A stretch of 64,000 nt of DNA. Origin: Prevotella aurantiaca JCM 15754 (GTDB lineage Bacteria > Bacteroidota > Bacteroidia > Bacteroidales > Bacteroidaceae). The first letter of the stretch is position 1. Every line of letters starts with the position of its first letter. The DNA lies in contig NZ_BAKF01000012.1 in NCBI RefSeq assembly GCF_000614025.1, positions 1 through 64,000 of the forward strand, in the 5' to 3' direction. A program made the translations under genes and the position numbers. This document shows, one piece after another, positions 1 through 6,800 of the stretch. The notes under the pieces were generated by a model. That model did no database searches, was not told the DNA's origin, and saw nothing but the letters and a program-made list of their open reading frames with translations.

Positions 1-87
1 AATTAAAAAATTTTTGTGTTTGTTATTATAACTTCAAACAGCTTGATTATATCGAACAAACTTTATTAAATATATAGGCATCTTGGA

Positions 88-134
88 CAGAAAATTTGCT
101 TTAAAATTAGTACCTTTGCATTAGTAAACACGAT
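88..134 (+). repeat. Degenerate solo CRISPR-like repeat (R0)
   Basis: The central part matches the array repeat (CTTTAAAATTAGTA then CCTTTGCATTAG), while the first ten and last few bases are diverged. Aligning the TACCTTTG box at 111-118 to repeat position 24 places the unit at 88-134. It is followed by a 29-base gap and a second repeat copy, which is exactly the spacing of the intact array. Confidence 0.6.
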
Positions 135-163
135 GTAATAATAAAACAAATAAATAAAAAGGT

Positions 164-210
164 GTTGTGATTAACTTTAAAAATAGTACCTTTGCATTAG
201 TAAACATAAC
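164..210 (+). repeat. Full-length degenerate CRISPR repeat acting as promoter (R1)
   Basis: This 47-base unit starts GTTGTGATTAACTTT and ends AAACATAAC, differing from the array consensus at only a few positions. It keeps TTG at 165-167 and the -7 element TACCTTTG at 187-194, 19 bases apart, so it is a plausible Bacteroidetes promoter with a start near 201. The next feature is the coiled-coil gene at 250. Confidence 0.75.
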
Positions 211-249
211 ATTAGAGGATTATAATAATAATCAAAATACACATTGAAA

Positions 250-759
250 ATGGAAGAGAAAGAACCTAAATTGCACATATTAAACTCTCAAATGCTTTCC
301 AAAGACCAAAAAAGGCTTTTTTGGGCTGAAAGAACCATCGAAAAGTTTAAGGAGTATGATAAAAAACGAACTGAATATGTGCACAAACTCGAGCAGAATT
401 ATCAGACGTTGAGAAAAAGATATGAAGAGCTTGAAGAAGAACTTTATGGAGATGATAAAGAGGCTTTATCAAAGAGAGAGAAAACAAGAAATAAAAAGAT
501 TGAAGAATACAATAGAATAATGCGTGGGGAGCATGCCTTACAAGTCATGCAAAAGAAATATATGATTGATGGAGAATACACAGATGAATTTCGTGCTTTT
601 CTTAGTGATTTTAAAGCTGCTATGGCAAAAGAGTTCCGCGACCATCTTATAGAGAAGAACAAGAAGCTAACACGTAACAACGAGAGTTTGTTATGTGAAT
701 TAGTAAAATACAGAATGCGTATCAAAGAGTTGGAAGAAAAATGCAATAATAGTAAATAA
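250..759 (+). CDS. Coiled-coil protein of unknown function
   Basis: A 169-residue, highly charged protein starting MEEKEPKLH. I chose ATG 250 over the in-frame TTG at 244. Residues about 25-75 and 130-165 look like heptad-rich coiled coils (runs of Glu, Lys, Leu, e.g. LEQNYQTLRKRYEELEEEL), linked by a less charged segment around YMIDGEYTDEFRAF. There is no signal peptide or membrane segment, so it is probably cytoplasmic. I do not recognise the family. It lies 40 bases downstream of a degenerate CRISPR repeat that retains promoter elements, and 44 bases upstream of a small membrane-protein gene with which it could be co-transcribed. It could be a phage-related or regulatory protein; the sequence alone does not decide. 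Confidence 0.7.
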   Translation: MEEKEPKLHILNSQMLSKDQKRLFWAERTIEKFKEYDKKRTEYVHKLEQNYQTLRKRYEELEEELYGDDKEALSKREKTRNKKIEEYNRIMRGEHALQVMQKKYMIDGEYTDEFRAFLSDFKAAMAKEFRDHLIEKNKKLTRNNESLLCELVKYRMRIKELEEKCNNSK

Positions 760-768
760 ATAATTATT

Positions 769-791
769 GGCTTTACATTAGCAAACACAAC
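769..791 (+). repeat. CRISPR repeat remnant with internal deletion (R2)
   Basis: GGCTTTACATTAGCAAACAC plus AAC joins the left part of the repeat (GCTTT) to its right part (CATTAGCAAACACAAC). About 15 bases holding the -7 promoter element are missing. The repeat has two CTTT tetranucleotides flanking the missing part, so slippage between them explains the deletion. Confidence 0.65.
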
Positions 792-803
792 TGTATATTA
801 ATT

Positions 804-962
804 ATGTCAATTTATGAAATTTTCTTTTTCTTGATATCGCTTGTCCTTATGCCTTTCTTTACACATGGTGAGCCTTGGTATGTAAAGTTGTTCTTTTTAG
901 GACTATCTATGCTCTTTACCCCAATAATAGGTATACCATTATACAGATATTTTGCAAAGTAA
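804..962 (+). CDS. Small two-helix membrane protein, 52 aa (copy 1)
   Basis: ATG 804 opens a 52-residue frame starting MSIYEIFFFL and ending IPLYRYFAK. Two hydrophobic segments (residues about 4-19 and 27-46) flank a short polar loop THGEPWYVK, which predicts a two-pass inner-membrane protein. It aligns without gaps to the protein at 1288 with about 28 of 52 residues identical, including MPF-T-G-P, VK, LGL and FTPIIGI. That conservation makes both frames very likely real. The ATG lies 12 bases after a CRISPR repeat remnant, and the stop codon lies inside the next repeat copy. Size and hydrophobicity resemble type I toxins or phage-defence effectors, but the function is unknown. Confidence 0.75.
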   Translation: MSIYEIFFFLISLVLMPFFTHGEPWYVKLFFLGLSMLFTPIIGIPLYRYFAK

Positions 963-1002
963 TTAGCTTTAAAATTAGTATCTTTGCATTAGCAAACACA
1001 AC
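956..1002 (+). repeat. Solo CRISPR repeat, 5' end altered (R3)
   Basis: From position 963 onward (ATTAGCTTTAAAATTAG and TATCTTTGCATTAGCAAAC) this copy is identical to the array repeat through ACACAAC. Only its first six bases differ, and there it overlaps the TAA stop of the upstream 52-residue protein. The -7 element TATCTTTG at 979-986 is intact, but the TTG at -33 is lost. Confidence 0.85.
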
Positions 1003-1011
1003 TCAATATAA

Positions 1012-1118
1012 GAAAATAAAATAGGGGCAACGAAGCCCCTAAGTAGATTGGCGAAGGAGTTGAACCTTGCAATATGCAGCCTTTCGGGTGCCTCGCTACC
1101 GATGCGACCATCAATCTA
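1012..1118 (-). ncRNA. Structured tRNA-like small RNA with terminator
   Basis: The minus strand from 1118 reads TAGATTGATGGTCGCATCGG. It folds into a closing stem TAGATTG/CAATCTA (1118-1112 with 1050-1044), a TCGC/GCGA stem with an ATCGGTA loop like a tRNA D arm, a GCA-CC-GAAA-GG-TGC hairpin, and an AAGG/CCTT stem with loop TTCAACT like a T arm. A G+C-rich hairpin (AGGGGC/GCCCCT, 1040-1023) followed by a U-rich run forms a terminator. A complete promoter starts transcription almost exactly at 1118. The anticodon arm has only a 6-base loop and several mismatches, so this is not a normal tRNA. It may be a tRNA-derived sRNA or a decayed tRNA. Confidence 0.6.
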
Positions 1119-1123
1119 TAATG

Positions 1124-1155
1124 CAAATATAAAGATAATATTCGATAAACGCAAA
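1124..1155 (-). promoter_or_regulatory. Promoter of the minus-strand small RNA
   Basis: On the minus strand, TTTG (1155-1152) is followed after 20 bases by TATATTTG (1131-1124). This fits the Bacteroidetes consensus and predicts a start near 1117, at the first base of the folded RNA. Confidence 0.7.
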
Positions 1156-1184
1156 TTATAAACGTTAAAAGTTATGGCAAATCC

Positions 1185-1231
1185 GTTATGATTAGCTTTA
1201 AAATTAGTATCTTTGCATTAGCAAACAGAAC
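1185..1231 (+). repeat. Full-length solo CRISPR repeat (R4)
   Basis: A 47-base unit with only two differences from the array consensus (GTTATG at the start instead of GTTGTG, and CAGAAC at the end instead of CACAAC). The -7 element TATCTTTG is at 1208-1215. It precedes the second 52-residue membrane protein gene. A second -7-like TATCTTTG occurs just downstream at 1239-1246. Confidence 0.9.
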
Positions 1232-1287
1232 TATTTATTATCTTTGCTTTCATAATAAAAATAAGACTTTTAAAAACAAGAACAGGT

Positions 1288-1446
1288 ATGTTGATAATCG
1301 AAACTATTTCATTCCTTATAACCCTCCTTGCAATGCCCTTTGTTACTCGTGGCACGCCGTTTCTTGTAAAATGTATCTACTTGGGGCTTTGCTGTTGTTT
1401 TACTCCTATAATAGGAATTTCCCTTTACAAACATCTAATGAAATAA
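1288..1446 (+). CDS. Small two-helix membrane protein, 52 aa (copy 2)
   Basis: ATG 1288 opens a 52-residue frame starting MLIIETISFLITLLAMPF and ending ISLYKHLMK. It has two hydrophobic segments (residues about 2-19 and 27-47) and the conserved core MPFVTRGTP, LVK, LGL and FTPIIGI shared with the protein encoded at 804. The two are the same length and about 54 percent identical, so they are diverged paralogues. A longer overlapping frame exists here, but only this frame shows the conserved relation. The gene is 56 bases downstream of a nearly perfect CRISPR repeat that carries a promoter. I cannot name the family; a membrane effector or toxin is one possibility. Confidence 0.75.
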   Translation: MLIIETISFLITLLAMPFVTRGTPFLVKCIYLGLCCCFTPIIGISLYKHLMK

Positions 1447-1471
1447 TATCCATCATTAGGAAAAACTGTCC

Positions 1472-1502
1472 TTTGCACTAATACTGTCTGTTATTATATT
1501 TG
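1472..1502 (+). promoter_or_regulatory. Promoter of the truncated phage-like gene
   Basis: TTTG (1472-1475), 19 bases, then TATATTTG (1495-1502), with the ATG at 1519. This is a complete consensus promoter not derived from the CRISPR repeat. Confidence 0.7.
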
Positions 1503-1518
1503 CACTTAAAAGGTAAAT

Positions 1519-1803
1519 ATGGTAACAGAAAGTCTTATTCATAAGAAATTTGTTCACGACACTCTCCATCAGGGTATCTCTAAAATATATACTACGCAAG
1601 AAAGCGTTGTACGTAGCAATTATCAGATTCGCTCGGGGCGTCTTCTAACGTCCCTTTCTAAACATTCTTCTAATACAAGTATTTCGGGCGAATCTTATAC
1701 CATTTTCGTACGGATTCTGCCTTATCTTCGCTTCTTAGATATGGCATATCGTCTACGAAATGACCGTATAGCCAAGCACAAACGGTGCAACCTTGCACTT
1801 TAG
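1519..1803 (+). pseudogene. 3'-truncated phage/mobile-element-like protein
   Basis: A 94-residue frame starting MVTESLIHKKFVHDTLHQGI, preceded by a full promoter. The pattern (helical start, an ISKIYTTQES-VVRSNYQIRSG-L segment, then VRILPYLRFLDMAYRLRNDR) reminds me of small proteins found in Bacteroidales prophages and mobile elements, which I recall being about 30 residues longer with an LYNR motif and more after this point. Here the frame runs into the CRISPR array, and its stop TAG is formed by two bases of unique sequence plus the first G of repeat 1. I infer that the 3' end was lost when the array and this gene were joined. The family assignment is from memory and uncertain. Confidence 0.5.
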
Positions 1804-2460
1804 TTGTGATTAGCTTTAAATTAGTATCTTTGCATTAGCAAACACAACACAGATTTGGGGTTACAGAAAGCCGCAGCAGTTGTGATTAGCTTTAAAATTA
1901 GTATCTTTGCATTAGCAAACACAACGAACGAACGTGAAGAGAAAGATCTGCGCATGTTGTGATTAGCTTTAAAATTAGTATCTTTGCATTAGCAAACACA
2001 ACCCACTCTGTATCTGCTATATAGTTACCGCCGTTGTGATTAGCTTTAAAATTAGTATCTTTGCATTAGCAAACACAACCGCATCTTTACTACCATTAGA
2101 AATACCGAGTTGTGATTAGCTTTAAAATTAGTATCTTTGCATTAGCAAACACAACTCAATATCAACGCCATATTTATCAGAATAGTTGTGATTAGCTTTA
2201 AAATTAGTATCTTTGCATTAGCAAACACAACTAAATTAGGGTCTACCGCTGCAGGGCTTAGTTGTGATTAGCTTTAAAATTAGTATCTTTGCATTAGCAA
2301 ACACAACTATCAATACATCTTCGAAGAGGTCGTACAGTTGTGATTAGCTTTAAAATTAGTATCTTTGCATTAGCAAACACAACAACTGCTAACTTTACGG
2401 TTGTTTCATTCTCGTTGTGATTAGCTTTAAAATTAGTATCTTTGCATTAGCAAACACAAC
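1803..2460 (+). CRISPR. Type II-C CRISPR array, 9 repeats and 8 spacers
   Basis: Nine copies of a 47-base repeat (starts GTTGTGATTAGCTTTAAAAT, ends CATTAGCAAACACAAC) begin at 1803, 1879, 1956, 2033, 2109, 2185, 2261, 2337 and 2414. Spacers are 29 or 30 bases. Repeats 2-9 are identical; repeat 1 is 46 bases because one A is missing. The tracrRNA anti-repeat at 8124-8150 pairs with the 5' half of the repeat, so crRNAs are read from the plus strand. Each repeat contains TTG (positions 2-4), 19 bases and TATCTTTG (positions 24-31), a full promoter predicted to start transcription near repeat position 37-40, just ahead of each spacer. Confidence 0.98.
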
Positions 2461-2529
2461 TCAACAGGCATAAAGCAATGATATTCAGCATCATTACGAA
2501 GGTTTAGAGAGAAAGAAAAATGCAAGAAA

Positions 2530-2564
2530 AATAAAGTTCCATTCTCAATGAATGGAACTTTATT
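2530..2564. terminator. Bidirectional terminator between array and cas2
   Basis: A perfect 15-bp stem (AATAAAGTTCCATTC, loop TCAAT, and its complement) flanked by A and T runs lies between the convergent CRISPR array and cas2. It can end transcripts from both sides. Confidence 0.8.
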
Positions 2565-2579
2565 GTTTCTAACAGAGGG

Positions 2580-2918
2580 CTAAAAGAGTTCTAATTGTAC
2601 TCCTGGCGCATTGGGGCGTTGTGGTTTCTTACCATAAAATAACTTTATTTCTTCGAATTGTTTATCTGTTATTCCCATAATTCCAACTTTTCCGTACGTT
2701 GGAATAAAGGTAGAAACTCTTTTTATATGCACTTCCATATTTTCTTTACTACCACAGTGGCGTATATAAATAGAGAACTGAAACATTGTAAACCCATCTT
2801 TTAATAGGTTCTGACGAAAGAGAGTAGCAGCCTTTCGTTCTTTCTTTGTATCTGTGGGTAAATCAAAAAACACCATTAACCACATGCTTCTATATTGACT
2901 AAACCTATATTGTTCCAC
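2580..2918 (-). CDS. cas2: CRISPR-associated endonuclease Cas2
   Basis: A 112-residue Cas2. The ferredoxin-like core opens with the hallmark strand MWLMVFFDLPTDTKKERK, whose Asp (FFDLP) is the conserved metal-site residue. It continues through FTMFQFSIYIRHC and ends with the C-terminal strand GVQLELF. Cas2 forms the dimer that bridges two Cas1 dimers in the spacer-integration complex. The gene follows cas1 with a 9-base gap, is the last gene of the cas9-cas1-cas2 operon, and is followed by the bidirectional terminator. The length is typical of type II Cas2 (about 100-115 residues). Confidence 0.95.
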   Translation of the reverse strand: MEQYRFSQYRSMWLMVFFDLPTDTKKERKAATLFRQNLLKDGFTMFQFSIYIRHCGSKENMEVHIKRVSTFIPTYGKVGIMGITDKQFEEIKLFYGKKPQRPNAPGVQLELF

Positions 2919-2927
2919 TCATTTGCA

Positions 2928-3860
2928 TTATAATTCTGGATAAGCCATTCTTCTTAATTCGCCATTGAAGCACTTGTAAAGCGAAGAGGTTGTTTGTTGT
3001 GTAGCTATCATCAATGGACTTTTCTTGTTTCCAATTGTTGTATCGAGCACTGGAATAGCAAGTAGTTTCATCTTTATTTCTTTAGTTAGTTCGCTATAAT
3101 CGTTCGTTGAAGCCATTACATCTAACACTAATCCATCGACGTAAGGGCGATAAGGTTCCATTACATCATCGGCAAGACAATAAGCATTATACTTATTATG
3201 GTGGTGAATGCCTAAAGTTGGAAGCAATCCGCTGGCAACTAAAGACCGTGCTACTACTGCACGCAATATAGCATAACCATAATTTAAAAGATTATTAGGA
3301 GGTTCTCCTTCACGACCTCTTATGAAATTAGGAATATCAGAAAAAACATTTTTCCAATAATATGCGGCTGCTCTTGCCTCAAGATTATCAGGATCGCCAC
3401 TCCTAACCTTATCAGCCCAAACGTACATACAACCAGTATCAACCTTAGTATATCTTTCTAAGAGTTTAGCTTGATTGCATATTTTCTGCTTAATGGTTTG
3501 TTGCCATAATTGTTTTTTAAGTGGTAACGATGCTTCTATTTGCGTGCGAAAACGTTCGCTTTGTAGTGTATTACTGCATAAAGGAAGCAAAAGTCCAATG
3601 GGCATATTCTTGCTATCGCAGGTAATTACTGCACAGTTATTTTCTATTAAAGCTTCTAATGCTGAAGAAGTAATGGTTATTCTTTTGTTATCGAGCAGTA
3701 CAACTCCAATATCTTCTATTGGAATTGTACGCTCGGTTTGCTTTTTAAAACCATCAGACAAATTACTGCAAGTCTCTACTTCTGGCAAACGAATTACCAG
3801 CTGCGCATTCTGCAAACTCAAATATGCAGGATTACTGAAACATAATGTTTTCTTTATCAT
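2928..3860 (-). CDS. cas1: CRISPR-associated integrase Cas1
   Basis: A 310-residue type II Cas1, the catalytic subunit of the spacer integrase. The N-terminal beta domain (about residues 1-80, starting MIKKTLCFSNPAYLSL) is followed by the helical catalytic domain. Visible signatures are EARAAAYYWKNVF near residue 150 (catalytic Glu), NLLNYGYAILRAVVAR, GIHHHNKYNAYCLADDVMEP (catalytic His and Asp) and FNGELRRMAYPEL at the end. It sits 12 bases downstream of cas9 and 9 bases upstream of cas2, in the order typical of II-C loci without csn2 or cas4. All catalytic motifs look intact, so the locus should be capable of acquiring spacers. Confidence 0.96.
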   Translation of the reverse strand: MIKKTLCFSNPAYLSLQNAQLVIRLPEVETCSNLSDGFKKQTERTIPIEDIGVVLLDNKRITITSSALEALIENNCAVITCDSKNMPIGLLLPLCSNTLQSERFRTQIEASLPLKKQLWQQTIKQKICNQAKLLERYTKVDTGCMYVWADKVRSGDPDNLEARAAAYYWKNVFSDIPNFIRGREGEPPNNLLNYGYAILRAVVARSLVASGLLPTLGIHHHNKYNAYCLADDVMEPYRPYVDGLVLDVMASTNDYSELTKEIKMKLLAIPVLDTTIGNKKSPLMIATQQTTSSLYKCFNGELRRMAYPEL

Positions 3861-3872
3861 AGATTCAGAATA

Positions 3873-6800
3873 TTAATCGTATTCTCCTATTGCCACTATT
3901 TTGCCAATAGCATTGATGCGCACCTTTACAATACCTTTTAAGTGTGGTAAAGATTTTAATTGTTTGTATGTAATACCCTTAAGATTTGGAATTCTTTCTA
4001 CTGTTGTTTCTAAATGATGTCTAAAAAGATAATCACGGATAATAGACTTGTCATAGATAATTTTAGAAATTGTTTGAACTCTGTATAGATTTGGACTTAT
4101 CATGTCATAATTGGCTTCGTCCATTAAATTCACTTCGGTAGGAATAAATCCTGTCGCTTCATTAGGGAACACGAAGTATTCGTTTTGCTTCATTGTAAAT
4201 AAAAAACTCCAACCTTTATCGTGATTATAGTTTTTGTCAACAATAGGAATTCCTTGCGATTTACGTTCTGCAGCTTCGAAGAAAGAAACGGCATTATCTT
4301 GTAGATTGCCATCTTCGTCGTAATAGAAAGCGATATGATGGTTGTTACTTGTTTGTACATAATTACCTAATACAGGTTTTCCATCTTTTCCAATAATAAG
4401 TTTACCTGCTTGATCTTTCAGTGTATGTAATGGAATGGCACTTAAAACTCCTTCTATGCTAACTCGTTTTAATGCTATTTTCTTTGCTTCGTCGATATAA
4501 ATAGGGTTCTCATCTAAATTACTGAATGCTTTCTTTGCATCTCCATTAAATTTTGCTAAGCGGGCTTTCAGAATTTTTCGTATACCTTTATCTATTACTT
4601 TTTCTATTTTAAGATCTGGTGTAATTGGTTTACGAATTGGGTGGTAAGTTTCCCATTCTACAGTTTTAACTAATGCAGGTAGAACTTTTGTCTTTTCTTC
4701 ATTTAGATATATTGGATTCTTTTCCAAACTATTCTTTCCTGCAAAAGCCTTTTTCGCATCACCATTGTATTCAGCGAGGCGTTTTAGAAGAGCTTCGCGA
4801 ATAGTAAGATTGCTTATTTTGTTTATCGTTGCTTCATCTAATGCTGCTCCAACTTTCACCATTGTTATAATAGGACGTTTCTTTGTTCCATAAATTGTTT
4901 CGTTATGAAGTGCTCCACGTGGTGTAAGTTGAATCTTTTTTATTACTCCCTGTTTGGTTTTAATCTTGTTTACATTCTGTGTCATCACCTTATTTTTTGC
5001 CTTAATTGATATTAAGATGGCACTAAGATGGCGTTTTGCTTCTGCACGAAATTCGTGAATAGGGATTGGAGCATTAAACTTTAGCTTATTATCCTCTCTG
5101 TGTAACTCTTTATTTTCTATTGCATAGATGCTATTGCTCTTATTGCTTCGTGCATTAAGATTGTTTAGATACTGAATGAAAGCGGGTTTTGTAAAAGCGA
5201 TTGTCAAGGCATCCATTGCATGATGACGGTGGTCGTTTCGTTTTGTCCAATCTTTTATGCGTTTAATTTTCCTTCCGTCTCTATCTTCTACAATATCTGC
5301 TAAACCAAGTTTTTGGTACTTTTCAAAGTTCAGCTCCTTCATCACGTCTACCAATTGCCAATCTTCACGCAGACGATTGGTTACTTCTCCGGTTGTTGGT
5401 GTAACAGTTTTTACAAGTTCGCCCAATATTTCGCATGCTTTCTTCGCTATGTATTGTGTATTGCGAAGGTCTCGTTCGATGAATTCAGAAGGGATATCGG
5501 CTTCTTTCATCAATAGTTTGTTGTATTTTGCTCTGCTTATAACTTCTTTTGACAAAAGTATATCAAGTTTCTTTTTATAAGCTTCAGCACCTTCGGTACC
5601 ATATTTTTCCTGGACGAAATCGAATGCTGTTTTATTACTCTTTGCAAGGTTTATATCGCGTGCTTCAAGAGTTTTATTTGAGAAAGAGTCGTCGAAAAGA
5701 CGTGCCTTTGGAATGATATGCTCGACATCGAAGTCTTTAGAGAATAGTTTTTCTTTAGAAATATATGTATCAGAGTATAATGTCTTAAAGCCATTTGCTT
5801 CAAGTTCTTGATATAGTTTATACTTTATAATGTCGTTACGGCTGATGTATGAAAGCGCAAAATCTCTTTCCAAAATTTCACGAATACGTTGATTTTCAGC
5901 ATTAGCTTGGCTAATTGCACGTGTTGCTTTCTCTCTTTCTGCAGCACTACTCTTTAATTCGCGTGCCATTTCTATCCTGATTTCGTCAGGCTTTCCGTAT
6001 TCATCAATAATTGTATTGATGACATTTATCATCTGATTGAGGATTTTCTCGACAACAGGATTGCGCAAACTATTCTTTGGTAACAGTTCTAATCTTTCTT
6101 TATAAATCTTCTGGTCTAACTCTTCTTTCGTAAGTGAGCGACGTGAATGTTTATATCCAGCATATGCACAAGCCTGACTATAGTCGTTTCCTACTTCAAG
6201 ATAAGGTAATATTTTGCGCATTGCTTTCACACTGAGATTACTATAATCGTCCTCAAAAACAACATCACAAAGTACAGTTGCATACTCTTTTGGAAAACCA
6301 AAATCAATTTCTAACTTTCTTAGAAGTGCTTCGTTACCTGTTCTTGAGTTATCGCTTTCGTAAGAATATAGTAAATGCCACAACATATACATAGGTTGTT
6401 TTTCCAACTCATGCTTCACTAATGATGGATTAAAGTCAAGAATATCGGTATTAAAACCTAAGTTTTTAAAAATTGTTGTAACGTGATGACGGATCTCGGA
6501 AGCTTGTAACTTCTTGAAATCACACTCTTCACGACCAGTTAAAGAAATAATTTTGTTATAGCAATCAAAAAGAATAGCTTGTGTACGATTGCCTTCTACT
6601 TCCTTATAGTTAAGGTCCCATTGCTTACCTTTTTTATTAAGTATTTTCAACACATCGGTTTTACTTAGCTTTACCTTTACACTTAATTCTTGATATAGCA
6701 AGTTTCTTTCTTTCTCATCGAGTGAATGTTTTTCATTCGTATCGTTATTTATAAGTAAAATATTATTGATATTTTGCCAAATTCTAAATTCTTGGAATAC

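Noticed and set aside
1044-1118. A normal tRNA gene (possibly tRNA-Phe) on the minus strand
   Set aside because: The anticodon loop has six bases and there are mismatches in the acceptor, anticodon and T stems. It was kept as a tRNA-like RNA instead.
1188-1481. A 97-residue frame overlapping the second small membrane protein
   Set aside because: It begins inside the CRISPR repeat and is in another phase than the conserved 52-residue frame, which has a clear paralogue.
1-1850. An intact prophage or integrative element at the left edge
   Set aside because: Only one truncated phage-like gene is seen; no integrase, portal, capsid or attachment site is present.
1849-2413. Spacers that target other parts of this window
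   Set aside because: I compared the eight spacers by eye with the window and saw no match. A database search would be needed to find their phage targets.
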